DNA of 64,000 nucleotides from Polynucleobacter sp. SHI8 (GTDB lineage: Bacteria; Pseudomonadota; Gammaproteobacteria; Burkholderiales; Burkholderiaceae): positions 2,294,001 to 2,358,000 of the forward strand of contig NZ_AP027204.1 of the NCBI RefSeq assembly GCF_027944005.1, given 5' to 3'. Within the stretch, counting starts at the first letter, position 1. Every line of letters begins with the position of its first letter. This document shows, piece after piece, positions 1 to 8,845 of the stretch. The notes below the pieces were generated by a model. That model ran no database searches and was not told the origin of the DNA. It saw nothing but the letters and a program-made list of their open reading frames with translations. A program made the position numbers and the translations under genes.

Positions 1-682
1 GAGGAATACGTGCGAGAACATAAGGTACTGGTTGCCCATGAATCAACAATAGCCTTTTATCGCCATCTTTAATTTCTGGTAAATATTTTTGCACCATCAA
101 ACTTCGTTGACCGTACTCCCCTAGTGTTTCTACAATGCTACCAAGGTTTAATCCATCTTGGTTTACACGAAAAACCCCCATCCCACCCATACCATCTAAA
201 GGTTTAATGACTATATCTTGATGCAATCCATGAAACTCTCGAATCTGCTCTAGTGATCGAGTAACCATGGTTGGTGCCACAAAATCAGGGAACTCTAAGA
301 TGGCTATTTTTTCTGAATGGTCTCTTAAAGCACTGGGTTCATTCACAACACGAACTCCCATTCGTTTTGCTTGAGAAAGTAGCCAGGTGTTTGCTAAGTA
401 TTCGACGTTAAAAGGAGGGTCTTGGCGCATGATGACCGCATCAAAGTTTCTTAAACTTTGTAATTGCTCCTGAAGTACTTCAAACCAAGGATCTTTTTCC
501 GTATCAATGGAAATTTTTTGGCAAATAGCCTGAATATCATCATGCTTTGCACTTAAGGTATGCGCTTTCGCATGGAATACCTGATGACCAGCCGTAAAAG
601 CTACTTGCATCATTACTAAGCTTGAGTCTTTATATGCTTTAAAAGTCTCAAGTGGGTCAGCAATAAAAAGCAGCTTTAACAT
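1..682 (-). CDS. gshB: Glutathione synthetase (3' end beyond the window)
   Basis: ATP-grasp ligase joining gamma-glutamylcysteine and glycine, the second step of glutathione synthesis in the cytoplasm. About 227 N-terminal residues are visible. They begin MLKLLFIADPLETFKAYKDS, include MRQDPPFNVEY (the GshB substrate-domain signature) and VIKPLDGMGGMGVFRV (ATP-grasp glycine-rich loop), and end at the window edge near LLLIHGQPVPYVLARIP. The ATG at 682 lies one base after the gshA stop, so the two genes form an operon read right to left. The missing C-terminal third would carry the remaining ATP/Mg ligands. Identity is secure from the motifs and the gshA neighbour. Confidence 0.93.
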   Translation of the reverse strand, partial: MLKLLFIADPLETFKAYKDSSLVMMQVAFTAGHQVFHAKAHTLSAKHDDIQAICQKISIDTEKDPWFEVLQEQLQSLRNFDAVIMRQDPPFNVEYLANTWLLSQAKRMGVRVVNEPSALRDHSEKIAILEFPDFVAPTMVTRSLEQIREFHGLHQDIVIKPLDGMGGMGVFRVNQDGLNLGSIVETLGEYGQRSLMVQKYLPEIKDGDKRLLLIHGQPVPYVLARIP

Positions 683-683
683 A

Positions 684-1976
684 TTATTCGATATTGGGGT
701 CTGTGCGCTCGAGTTCTAAGGATGCTGCTAATAGCGCTAAGCGTGCAACAACTCCATATAAATAAAAACGATTAGGTATAGCACTACCAGGTTTAGCAGT
801 TACATCCGGAATAGCGTTTTGTTCAAAAGCAAGTGGCACAAAATGCATCCCTGGAGCATTTAAAACTTCATTTGGTCCGCGACCTGTATGCACACGATAG
901 AATCCACCAACAACATAACGATCAATCATGTATACAACTGGCTCAGAGACCGCTTCGTTTACTTTCTCAAAGGTGTGTACCCCTTCTTGAATAATAACGT
1001 CATGAACCTCTAAACCTTCTTTAATGACACTCATTTTGTTTCTATCGCGGCGATTGAGCTCTTTTAACTCACTCGCATCATGAATCGACATAATTCCCAT
1101 ACCGTATGTTCCCGCATCGGGCTTCACAACGACATAAGGCTTTTCTTTGATACCCATTTGCTTATATTTTTTCGCAATTTTTTTCAGTAACGCGGCAGCT
1201 TTATCTTGAAGCTCTTCCTCTCCAATGCGCTCATTGAAGTCTACGTTTTTTACTGTTGAAAAATAAGGGTTTAATAACCAAGGATCAATATCAACAACTT
1301 TCGTAAATTTTTTAATGACATCATCATATGCAGCAAAGTGATTCGATTTGCGTCTAGTCGACCATCCCGCATGCAATGGTGGTAGCACATACTGTTCATG
1401 AATATTTTTCAAGATTTCAGGAACACCAGCTGATAAATCATTATTCAACAAAATAGAGCAAGGATCAAAATCTTTTAATCCAAGTCTTCTACCTTTTAAA
1501 CCCAAACGAACTAAAGGTTCTAAAACCAGACGTTGTCCATCTGGAAGATCAACATTAGTAGGCTTTTTAATTTCTTCTGAAAGACCTCCTAAGCGAACAT
1601 TTAATCCTGTTTGTCTTAATATGGCAGCTAACCTGGCCACGTTTTGCAGATAAAACACATTACGGGTATGCCGTTCTGGAATTAATAATAAATTTCTAGC
1701 TTCAGGACAGATCTTTTCAATAGAGGCCATTGCAGCTTGCACAGCTAAGGGCATCATTTCTTGAGAAAGATTGTTAAATCCCCCAGGAAATAAATTGGTA
1801 TCTACAGGCGCTAGCTTAAAACCAGCATTTCGCAAATCCACCGAGCAGTAAAAAGGCGGCGTGTGATCTTGCCACTCTAATCTGAACCAACGTTCGATTG
1901 TTGGGGTAGCGTCTAATACCTTTTTCTCTAACTCGAGTAAAGGGCCAGTAAGGGCAGTAATTAAATGAGGAACCAT
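684..1976 (-). CDS. gshA: Glutamate-cysteine ligase, T. ferrooxidans/Burkholderiales type
   Basis: Makes gamma-glutamylcysteine from Glu, Cys and ATP, the first and usually rate-limiting step of glutathione synthesis. The 430-residue protein matches the separate GshA family typical of beta- and some gammaproteobacteria (TIGR02049-like) rather than E. coli GshA. I recognise the N-terminal LRNAGFKLAPVDTNLFPGGF block and a central KPYVVVKPDAGTYGMGIM stretch that resembles an ATP-grasp nucleotide-binding strand. Starts with ATG at 1976. gshB follows immediately, and amtB ends about 115 bases upstream behind its own terminator, so gshA probably has its own promoter. Family assignment is from recalled motifs. 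Confidence 0.9.
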   Translation of the reverse strand: MVPHLITALTGPLLELEKKVLDATPTIERWFRLEWQDHTPPFYCSVDLRNAGFKLAPVDTNLFPGGFNNLSQEMMPLAVQAAMASIEKICPEARNLLLIPERHTRNVFYLQNVARLAAILRQTGLNVRLGGLSEEIKKPTNVDLPDGQRLVLEPLVRLGLKGRRLGLKDFDPCSILLNNDLSAGVPEILKNIHEQYVLPPLHAGWSTRRKSNHFAAYDDVIKKFTKVVDIDPWLLNPYFSTVKNVDFNERIGEEELQDKAAALLKKIAKKYKQMGIKEKPYVVVKPDAGTYGMGIMSIHDASELKELNRRDRNKMSVIKEGLEVHDVIIQEGVHTFEKVNEAVSEPVVYMIDRYVVGGFYRVHTGRGPNEVLNAPGMHFVPLAFEQNAIPDVTAKPGSAIPNRFYLYGVVARLALLAASLELERTDPNIE

Positions 1977-2038
1977 ACCCCCTATTGTATTTAACTTTTG
2001 CGAACTCGTACAAAATCTTCATAGGTCTAATCAAAAGT

Positions 2039-2067
2039 AAAAAAAGGGCATCAAAAGATGCCCTTAA
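2039..2067 (-). terminator. Rho-independent terminator after amtB
   Basis: A perfect 9-bp inverted repeat AAGGGCATC / GATGCCCTT (2044-2052 and 2057-2065) has a 4-base loop. On the minus strand it is followed by a run of seven T. It lies 25 bases after the amtB stop, so it ends the porin-glnK-amtB transcript. Confidence 0.85.
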
Positions 2068-2090
2068 GATACTCCAACTACTAGGGGATA

Positions 2091-3569
2091 TTACATTTCG
2101 TAGGCAGTTTCACCGTGTGATGAGATATCTAAGCCTTCGCGCTCTTCTTCTTCAGAAACACGCAAACCAATTAACATATCAACCAATTTATAGCTAATGA
2201 AAGCAACCACACCAGACCAAACTAAAGTTGTTACAACGGCAGTTGCTTGGATCATCACTTGGCCCATCATGTCATACTCAGGAGCTACAGCATTAGCTAC
2301 GTAGTCATAGATGCCTGTTCCACCCAATGACGGGGCTGCAAATACACCTGTTAATAATGCTCCTGTGATACCACCGACGCCATGAACACCGAAAACATCA
2401 AGACTATCGTCAGCTTTCAACAGCTTCTTGAGTCCTGTTACGCCCCACAAACATAAAGCACCAGCGATTAAGCCAATAATGAGGGATCCCATGACACCAA
2501 CAAAGCCTGCTGCAGGAGTAATGGCTACTAATCCAGCAACTGCACCAGAAGCGCCGCCTAACATCGATGGTTTACCTTTTAGTGCCCACTCAGCAAAGAT
2601 CCATGATAAAACTGCAGCTGCAGTTGCCATCAATGTATTTGCAAAAGCGAGTGATGCACTGCCGTTGGCTTCTAAAGCAGATCCAGCATTGAATCCAAAC
2701 CAACCTACCCACAGTAAAGATGCACCAACCATCGTTAATGTAAGGTTATGTGGCTTGAATGGCTCTTTACCGTAGCCAATTCTTTTACCAACTACGTAAG
2801 CACCAACTAAACCAGCAATCGCGGCATTAATGTGAACTACCGTACCACCAGCGAAATCAAGCGCACCTTTTTGGAATAACCATCCAGCAGTAGCCAATGC
2901 TTTTTCAGCTGCGGCAGCATCTGTAAAGGCATCAGGACCTGACCAGAACCAAACCATGTGTGCCATTGGTAAGTAACTGAAAGTAAACCATAAGACTGCA
3001 AACAAAAGCACCGCAGAAAACTTCATACGCTCTACAAACGCACCCACAATTAAACATACTGTAATGGATGCAAAAGCTGCCTGGAAGACCATGTATGCTA
3101 ATTCAGGAACTACAACACCCTTACTGAAAGTTGCTACAACAGAATCAGGAGTTATGCCCATCAAGAATAAGCGATCAAATCCACCAAAGAAAGCATTACC
3201 CTCGGTAAACGCAATACTGTAGCCGTAAATAGCCCATAAAACCATAATGAGCGAGAACACGACCAAACATTGCATTAATACAGAAAGCATGTTCTTTTTT
3301 CTGACTAAACCACCGTAGAATAAGGCTAAAGCCGGAACTGACATCATAATTACCAATGCCGTACAGACTAATAACCAGGCAGTATCACCCTTGTTTGGAA
3401 CAAGTGCTGGTGCTGCTGGTTCAGCTGCTGCTGGAGTAGCGGCAGGAGCGGATACAGCAGGTGCTGCTTTATCTTCAGCAAATGCCATTGATGTTGGTGC
3501 TAAAGATGCAGCTCCAAAACTCAATAACAAGGCGCCTGAGACAATTAATTTTTTCATCCAATGTTTCAT
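2091..3569 (-). CDS. amtB: Ammonium transporter AmtB
   Basis: Inner-membrane ammonium channel, usually a trimer gated by the PII protein GlnK. The 492-residue protein starts with a cleavable signal peptide (about residues 1-31, ending AFA-ED) and an Ala/Pro-rich linker. The Amt core follows, with ALALFYGGLVRKKN, a long series of hydrophobic segments, and the FGVHGVGGITGALLTG block carrying one of the pore histidines. AGGAG precedes the ATG at 3569. It lies 15 bases after glnK, and a strong terminator follows, so it is the last gene of a nitrogen-regulated operon. The long signal-plus-linker N terminus is common in betaproteobacterial Amt proteins. Confidence 0.95.
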   Translation of the reverse strand: MKHWMKKLIVSGALLLSFGAASLAPTSMAFAEDKAAPAVSAPAATPAAAEPAAPALVPNKGDTAWLLVCTALVIMMSVPALALFYGGLVRKKNMLSVLMQCLVVFSLIMVLWAIYGYSIAFTEGNAFFGGFDRLFLMGITPDSVVATFSKGVVVPELAYMVFQAAFASITVCLIVGAFVERMKFSAVLLFAVLWFTFSYLPMAHMVWFWSGPDAFTDAAAAEKALATAGWLFQKGALDFAGGTVVHINAAIAGLVGAYVVGKRIGYGKEPFKPHNLTLTMVGASLLWVGWFGFNAGSALEANGSASLAFANTLMATAAAVLSWIFAEWALKGKPSMLGGASGAVAGLVAITPAAGFVGVMGSLIIGLIAGALCLWGVTGLKKLLKADDSLDVFGVHGVGGITGALLTGVFAAPSLGGTGIYDYVANAVAPEYDMMGQVMIQATAVVTTLVWSGVVAFISYKLVDMLIGLRVSEEEEREGLDISSHGETAYEM

Positions 3570-3584
3570 TAGTATTGCTCCTCT

Positions 3585-3944
<360 letters not shown>

Positions 3945-3947
3945 TTA

Positions 3948-4814
3948 TTAGAAAGTTTTTGTTAAAGAAACAAAAGCCGTACCCTTACCGGTATTGTCTA
4001 AGTTTGGATTGTAATAAGCATATCCATTTGCATTAGTTCCAATATAAGCGATTGCGCCAGCTAAACCATGACCAAAGTCCTTCGTTAATCCAATTTTCCA
4101 ATCAGTGTATGAGAAAGATGCATCAGCTACATTACCTGCTACTACGGAAACACTTGGAACATATTGATAACCAACGTGACCATTAAGTGTTACGCCTTCC
4201 CAACCTGTGTCGTAGTTAAGCGAAAGGTCGATGTACTGAGAACCTTTACTTTGGTCAATGCCGAATAAATTCGTTAAAGCATAGGAATACTTCAATGTTG
4301 CAAAACCGTAAGTAGCGCCGATATAAGCTTCTAAAGTACTTGGAGATTGGCCAACTGCTTGGCGTCCAGAGTAAGCACCAGTACTGCCCGTATATGTAGT
4401 TGCGCCAATTAGGTTTTTAGTTGGATAGTAGTACTCTAATAAACCAACGTCTAACATCAAACCTTCAGTAACTTCTTTTTTGTAGCCTGCGTAGAAATCC
4501 ATTTCAATAGGAGCTGATACACCTGTAGCGGGCGGAGCCGCATTTGAGCCATATCCATCATTAATCCAACTAATGCTTGAATTCCAGTTACCAATATAGA
4601 AACCGCTCTCATGAGCGTAATCAAAACCACCTTGAATCGCAGGTAATGAGTTTGACTGCGAAATACCACGATAACGGTATTGGCTAGCTAATGTAACGTT
4701 AGCAGTTACAGGACCTGTATCAGGAGCTGCTGCTGGCTCGTCTGCTGCCATCACGTTGCCGACCATGAATGATGATGCTGCTGCGATTGCGGATATAGCG
4801 ATAAATTTTTTCAT
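3948..4814 (-). CDS. TorF-family putative porin (TIGR02001-like)
   Basis: Predicted outer-membrane beta-barrel protein of 288 residues. Using the ATG at 4814, which has a GGAG ribosome-binding site, gives a clean signal peptide MKKFIAISAIAAASSFMVGN with cleavage near VMA-ADE. The mature part opens with TANVTLASQYRYRGISQSN, which I recognise from the conserved family often found upstream of glnK-amtB in betaproteobacteria. It alternates short amphipathic strands and ends in Phe (LTKTF), typical of outer-membrane barrels. A longer in-frame reading up to 4862 lacks a good start. Its place in the operon suggests a nitrogen-compound uptake role, but the substrate is unknown. Confidence 0.82.
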   Translation of the reverse strand: MKKFIAISAIAAASSFMVGNVMAADEPAAAPDTGPVTANVTLASQYRYRGISQSNSLPAIQGGFDYAHESGFYIGNWNSSISWINDGYGSNAAPPATGVSAPIEMDFYAGYKKEVTEGLMLDVGLLEYYYPTKNLIGATTYTGSTGAYSGRQAVGQSPSTLEAYIGATYGFATLKYSYALTNLFGIDQSKGSQYIDLSLNYDTGWEGVTLNGHVGYQYVPSVSVVAGNVADASFSYTDWKIGLTKDFGHGLAGAIAYIGTNANGYAYYNPNLDNTGKGTAFVSLTKTF

Positions 4815-4952
4815 TGCAAAACTCCTATAAAAATGTAAAGGGTATAGCGAGAAGTTAATCAAAAATTCCTCTTCTTGCTTAATGCTATTTTCACCATTCG
4901 AGCTTGGGTATTCTTAGGGTTTCACCCCATTTTGTAGCATAACTGTCATATT

Positions 4953-4969
4953 TGCACCAATTTGGTGAA
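4953..4969. promoter_or_regulatory. NtrC-like enhancer site upstream of porin-glnK-amtB
   Basis: TGCACCAATTTGGTGAA matches the NtrC palindrome TGCACC-N5-GGTGCA at 11 of 12 positions. It is about 140 bases upstream of the porin start. Two further GGTGAA half-sites occur on the minus strand closer to the gene (4921-4926 and 4890-4895). I could not find a correctly spaced sigma-54 GG-N10-GC promoter below it, so the assignment rests on the palindrome and on the nitrogen genes downstream. Confidence 0.5.
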
Positions 4970-5032
4970 TTGCATATTCACATAATATTCCCCATAATAG
5001 GGCTTCAATATATCAACTTGATAGGTTTTAAT

Positions 5033-5293
5033 ATGAGTAATTCTGATTTTTTCCAAAAATTTCAAACGATGGCTGAAGATGTACAAAAAAAGGTAGCTGA
5101 TGCAGTCAAAGACTCTCCGGCCAAAGATTTAGAAAAAAATGTGCGTGGCTTAATGAATCAAGGATTTCAGAAAATGGATCTGATTACTCGCCAAGAGTTT
5201 GATATTCAAATCCAAGTTTTGGCTAAAACTCGTGAGAAATTAGAAGAGCTTGAAGCAAAAGTTGAAGCTCTCCAAGCCAAAATTAATGGCTAA
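5033..5293 (+). CDS. ubiK: Ubiquinone biosynthesis accessory factor UbiK
   Basis: Small accessory protein (86 residues, YqiC/BMFP family) that helps the Ubi complex assemble ubiquinone under aerobic conditions and can associate with membranes as a trimer. MSNSDFFQKFQTMAEDVQKK is followed by an amphipathic helix and a C-terminal coiled coil (LAKTREKLEELEAKVEALQAK). I chose the internal ATG at 5033 because family members begin at MSxxDFF. The in-frame extension back to 4952 would run through the NtrC-like site. It is transcribed divergently from the porin operon. Confidence 0.85.
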   Translation: MSNSDFFQKFQTMAEDVQKKVADAVKDSPAKDLEKNVRGLMNQGFQKMDLITRQEFDIQIQVLAKTREKLEELEAKVEALQAKING

Positions 5294-5304
5294 TAAGTAG
5301 CTAA

Positions 5305-5886
5305 TTAATATGGGTGAAACCCACCCATAAAAGTTTCTATCTGCTCAGTTGTTTGTTTCTGAATCTGTGCTGTAGGTTCTGCTTTGAACGACTGAATCGC
5401 GCTCATTTGATAAATAGATGACTGACCATTAGCATGTTGTCTGATGACCCAGCGTACCCAATAGATTCGATACACACCATCAGGTCCAAAACCTTTTAAG
5501 TTATATCCCTGCGCAGGGAGAATTAGTGCTGGTGTTCCAGCCGTCTTCACTTCAAATTGTATGAGTTGTTGTTCTGAATTACCTTGAACAATTTTGGCGA
5601 CATTCGACTTCATCCAATCAATCAAAGCTGTTTCCGATATGACCTTTGTATCAAAAGGAATCGCACCAATTGCAAATAAAATCTCACCTGCCTTAGACGC
5701 AGCCATTGTCATAGTGAGTTCATTTTTTTCAAAAAGAAAAGTTTGTTGCTCAAAATGATGCTTTGCTGGGAATAAAGCCAAAAACTTCTGCTCATCTAAC
5801 TTGACTTCACGCCAATTATAAGTAGCCGTACAAGACGCCTGTAAAAGCATCAGCATCACTGTCAAAGTGAAAAGTATTTTTTTCAT
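5305..5886 (-). CDS. Hypothetical exported lipoprotein-like protein
   Basis: 193-residue protein starting MKKILFTLTVMLMLLQASCT: a basic start, a hydrophobic segment, then a Cys at position 19. The lipobox is imperfect (LQASC, Gln at -3), so lipidation is likely but not certain. The mature part is soluble, with no domain I recognise. The ATG at 5886 is 10 bases after the lipA stop; a TTG at 5904 would overlap lipA and give MFNLRF ahead of the signal. It is the last gene of the lipoylation operon and converges with ubiK. Function unknown. Confidence 0.7.
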   Translation of the reverse strand: MKKILFTLTVMLMLLQASCTATYNWREVKLDEQKFLALFPAKHHFEQQTFLFEKNELTMTMAASKAGEILFAIGAIPFDTKVISETALIDWMKSNVAKIVQGNSEQQLIQFEVKTAGTPALILPAQGYNLKGFGPDGVYRIYWVRWVIRQHANGQSSIYQMSAIQSFKAEPTAQIQKQTTEQIETFMGGFHPY

Positions 5887-5896
5887 GAATCTTAAA

Positions 5897-6880
5897 TTAA
5901 ACAATTCCAGCTAAATGCGCTTGTTGATCAGCGTGATAACTTGATCTGACCATCGCGCCAACTGCTGCATGTGTAAAGCCCATTTCAACAGCACGTTTTT
6001 CGAACATCTTAAAGGTATCTGGATGTACATAACGCCTCACGGGCAAATGATGATTAGAGGGTGCTAGATATTGCCCAATCGTGAGCATATCTATATCGTG
6101 GTCACGCATATCTTGCATGACTTGTAAGATTTCATCATCGGTTTCACCTAATCCAACCATGAGTCCACTTTTGGTAGGTATTCCAGGATACTTTGCTTTG
6201 AAGTCTTTCAGTAACTTTAAGGAGTGCAAATAATCTGCGCCAGGTCTTGCTTCTTTGTATAAGCGTGGCACAGTTTCTAAATTGTGGTTCATCACATCTG
6301 GTAAGCCTCGACCGTCATTGGTGCCAAAAACCTCTAAAGCAAACTCGAGACGCCCCCTAAAGTCAGGCACTAAAACTTCTACTTTAGTCATTGGGGAAAG
6401 TTCTTTTGTTTGCTCAATACACTGCACAAAATGCATTGCACCACCATCGCGTAAATCATCTCGATCCACACTCGTAATCACTACATAATTGAGTTTTAAT
6501 GCAGCGATTGTCTTAGCAAGATTGGCAGGTTCATTGACATCTAGTGGATCAGGCCTGCCATGTCCGACATCGCAGAATGGGCACCGGCGCGTACATTTCT
6601 CACCCATAATCATAAAAGTGGCAGTACCCTTACCAAAACACTCACCAATATTTGGGCAACTCGCTTCTTCACAGACAGTGACTAATTGGTTCTCTCTTAA
6701 GATTTTTTTAATTTCACCAAACCGTGAATTACCAGAACTAGCGCGAACCCTAATCCAATCGGGCTTTTTTAATACCTCCTCGATGGGAACGATTTTGATA
6801 GGAATGCGCGAAGTTTTTTCCGCAGATTTTTGTTTCTTTGTCGGGTCGTAAGTCGAGGCAACTACATTTTTATCATTCAT
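5897..6880 (-). CDS. lipA: Lipoyl synthase
   Basis: Radical-SAM enzyme that inserts two sulfurs into octanoyl chains on carrier domains (PDH and OGDH E2 subunits, glycine cleavage H protein). The 327-residue protein has both clusters. Cys70, Cys75 and Cys81 ([12 protein letters not shown]) hold the auxiliary, sulfur-donating 4Fe-4S cluster. Cys96, Cys100 and Cys103 (CTRRCPFC) hold the radical-SAM cluster. HNLETVPRL and [13 protein letters not shown] are further family blocks. It lies 10 bases after lipB, so octanoyl transfer and sulfur insertion are co-expressed. Confidence 0.97.
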   Translation of the reverse strand: MNDKNVVASTYDPTKKQKSAEKTSRIPIKIVPIEEVLKKPDWIRVRASSGNSRFGEIKKILRENQLVTVCEEASCPNIGECFGKGTATFMIMGEKCTRRCPFCDVGHGRPDPLDVNEPANLAKTIAALKLNYVVITSVDRDDLRDGGAMHFVQCIEQTKELSPMTKVEVLVPDFRGRLEFALEVFGTNDGRGLPDVMNHNLETVPRLYKEARPGADYLHSLKLLKDFKAKYPGIPTKSGLMVGLGETDDEILQVMQDMRDHDIDMLTIGQYLAPSNHHLPVRRYVHPDTFKMFEKRAVEMGFTHAAVGAMVRSSYHADQQAHLAGIV

Positions 6881-6889
6881 ACATCTATT

Positions 6890-7543
6890 CTATTGGAAAT
6901 TGAGTGAACTCAGTTGCAGTTGTAGTTCATTCACTAAGGTCTTTGAAACCTCTGCAAGCTCTTTCTCTACTCCCAAACTTTTCATATCGACTGTCTCAAG
7001 ATCAGGGTAACCGCATGGATTAATCATCAAAAAAGGGGCTAAATCCATATTTACATTAAGTGCTAAGCCATGATAAGAGCAATGGCGGGTAACTTTTAGG
7101 CCCAAGGCGGCAATTTTTGCCCCGGCATGTAGAGATGCACCTGTCGAACTGATATATATTCCAGGCGCCCCCGCTTGTCTTTCTGTATCAATTTGATAAT
7201 GCTCGAGGGTATTAATGATGGCCTGCTCCATCCGAAAGACTAATTCTTTAACGTAAATACCTAATCTTTTTAAATCTAGGAGCAAATAAACAATAATTTG
7301 CCCTGGTCCGTGGTAAGTAATTTGTCCACCCCGATCCACTTGTACAAGATCGATCTTGGTATTGTGATCAAGCAAATGATTCAAATCTCCAGCGAGTCCC
7401 AATGTAAAAACGGGAGGGTGCTCTAAAACCCAAATTTGATCGGGTGTGTCTTGATCTCGATGAAGAGTGAACTCCTTCATCGCATCATACGTATGTTGAT
7501 AATCCTGCAGACCTAAATAATGAATCTCTACAGGCGCTTGCAT
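6890..7543 (-). CDS. lipB: Octanoyltransferase
   Basis: Transfers octanoate from acyl carrier protein to lipoyl domains, the step before LipA. The 217-residue protein has the [16 protein letters not shown] block with the active-site region, and [18 protein letters not shown] containing the C-terminal catalytic Cys neighbourhood. The ATG at 7543 shares bases with the TGA of the DUF493 gene (TGATG), indicating translational coupling. A GTG one codon upstream is also possible. It is in the middle of an operon with DUF493 upstream and lipA downstream. Confidence 0.95.
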   Translation of the reverse strand: MQAPVEIHYLGLQDYQHTYDAMKEFTLHRDQDTPDQIWVLEHPPVFTLGLAGDLNHLLDHNTKIDLVQVDRGGQITYHGPGQIIVYLLLDLKRLGIYVKELVFRMEQAIINTLEHYQIDTERQAGAPGIYISSTGASLHAGAKIAALGLKVTRHCSYHGLALNVNMDLAPFLMINPCGYPDLETVDMKSLGVEKELAEVSKTLVNELQLQLSSLNFQ

Positions 7544-7815
7544 CACAAGACGACACTCACTAAGGGATGGGTAGAAAGTGTCCTATAAATCTCATCTAAC
7601 TGCGCTCGACTGGTTGTATGAATCAGCACCGTTAAACCAATATATTTATTTTCTTTCGAGCTACGCTCTTCAACTTTAGCAATATCAAAATTAGCGTCAA
7701 ATTGTTGGCAGATATGAATCACTGCAGGTTTAAAGTCTGGGCTATTTTTGCCCATGACCTTAATAGGAAAATCACAAGGATATTCGATTAAGGACTCAGG
7801 TGGATTATTTTGCAT
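7543..7815 (-). CDS. DUF493 (YbeD-like) protein
   Basis: 90-residue cytoplasmic protein of the YbeD/DUF493 family, whose ACT-like fold suggests a small-molecule sensor. [18 protein letters not shown] and the terminal THPLVSVVL are typical. In many proteobacteria this gene sits directly before lipB, as here, and it has been linked by neighbourhood to lipoate metabolism without a proven activity. It overlaps the upstream hydrolase gene by 11 bases and lipB by one base. Confidence 0.88.
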   Translation of the reverse strand: MQNNPPESLIEYPCDFPIKVMGKNSPDFKPAVIHICQQFDANFDIAKVEERSSKENKYIGLTVLIHTTSRAQLDEIYRTLSTHPLVSVVL

Positions 7816-8503
7816 GCCAAAGACCCATCACTGTATCCCGAATCAAATGTAACTTACGATGAAAAAAGTGATCTGCGCCAGGTATCACATGCACAACCAC
7901 TTCCTGCTCTTTTAACCAATCAAAGACTGCTTGCAAAGGAATGGTTTCATCAACTTCACCATGTATGACGATTGAATTTTTAGGAATATTGGGCATATCC
8001 CATTTACCAGCTGCGCTACCGATTAAGACTAATCTTTCAGGCGCTTTTCCCTTGTTTGTTAAACGTTCTGTCAGATTGCTGTTCACAAAGCTTCCGAAAG
8101 AAAAGCCCGCTAGGACAACAGGTAAATTTGCTACTTCATTTGTCCAGCCATCGTCCACAATGGAAGTAAGTTCTTTCCATGAATTTGGCTTTTGCATCCA
8201 TTCCAGAATTTGCTCTAGATCATCAATTTCACCAACGCCATCATCAAAACTTCCCTGTGATTTACCAACGCCTCTGAAATTGGGGCGAACACTCACATAC
8301 CCCAATAGATTCAAAGTCTTCGCTAAGGTTTGCGCGACTTTATTATCCATAGAGCCACCCAAAAGCGGGTGGGGGTGACCAATTAATGCCAGGCCTCTTG
8401 GCTTAAATTCAGGATTATTTTGCAACTCTTCTGGTAAATCAATGCTGACTTCAGCAATGCCAACCCCAATGTGGATTAAATGATGCATGGTTCTAGGATT
8501 CAT
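7805..8503 (-). CDS. Alpha/beta hydrolase
   Basis: 232-residue cytoplasmic hydrolase. The nucleophile elbow is GFSFGS with Ser135. Asp185 (HGEVDE) and His212 (GADHFF) complete a catalytic triad, and IGHPHPLLGGSMDN near residues 41-54 carries the oxyanion-hole HP pair. This looks like the dienelactone-hydrolase/CocE-like subgroup, but the substrate is unknown. The start overlaps the ferredoxin gene by 11 bases, and the 3' end overlaps DUF493 by 11. A second ATG five codons in (MHHLIH) is a possible alternative start. Confidence 0.82.
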   Translation of the reverse strand: MNPRTMHHLIHIGVGIAEVSIDLPEELQNNPEFKPRGLALIGHPHPLLGGSMDNKVAQTLAKTLNLLGYVSVRPNFRGVGKSQGSFDDGVGEIDDLEQILEWMQKPNSWKELTSIVDDGWTNEVANLPVVLAGFSFGSFVNSNLTERLTNKGKAPERLVLIGSAAGKWDMPNIPKNSIVIHGEVDETIPLQAVFDWLKEQEVVVHVIPGADHFFHRKLHLIRDTVMGLWHAK

Positions 8504-8810
8504 TAATCATCAACCTTTCGACCGGCACACCCTCAATAAAATGGCTTTGGATAATCTCATCAATGTCGTGCTCATCAACAAATTGATACCAAACTCCTTG
8601 AGGATATACAACCATTACAGGTCCATATTCACAACGATCTAAGCAGCCAGCTCGATTCACACGCACTTGATGCTTGCCATTGAGGTTTAATGCTTTACAT
8701 TTATTTTTTGCGTAATCAAATAATTTGGATGCGTCATGCTGATCACATGAGGCATTTCCATTTGTTCTAAGATTGAGGCAAAAAAAGGCGTGGTGCTTGA
8801 AATATTCCAT
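8493..8810 (-). CDS. Thioredoxin-like [2Fe-2S] ferredoxin
   Basis: 105-residue protein with the four-cysteine pattern of the thioredoxin-fold 2Fe-2S ferredoxin family: Cys11 (FFCLNLR), Cys22 (ASCDQ), Cys56 and Cys60 (GCLDRCEYGPV). The C-terminal YPQGVWYQFVDEHDIDEII is also characteristic. It probably shuttles electrons in the cytoplasm. It is the first gene of the operon running to lipA, where Fe-S-dependent lipoyl synthesis would be a plausible but unproven client. Confidence 0.88.
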   Translation of the reverse strand: MEYFKHHAFFCLNLRTNGNASCDQHDASKLFDYAKNKCKALNLNGKHQVRVNRAGCLDRCEYGPVMVVYPQGVWYQFVDEHDIDEIIQSHFIEGVPVERLMINES

Positions 8811-8845
8811 GAAAAAATTATATCCTTTGCTGTTATTACCAACAT

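Noticed and set aside
2428..2775. Long antisense reading frame inside amtB
   Set aside because: It is a shadow of the GC-constrained amtB codons, with Pro/Ala-rich sequence and no start signal or family resemblance.
4815..4950. Sigma-54 promoter for the porin-glnK-amtB operon
   Set aside because: The best candidate (TGGTGAAAATAGC on the minus strand) has GG and GC eight bases apart instead of ten.
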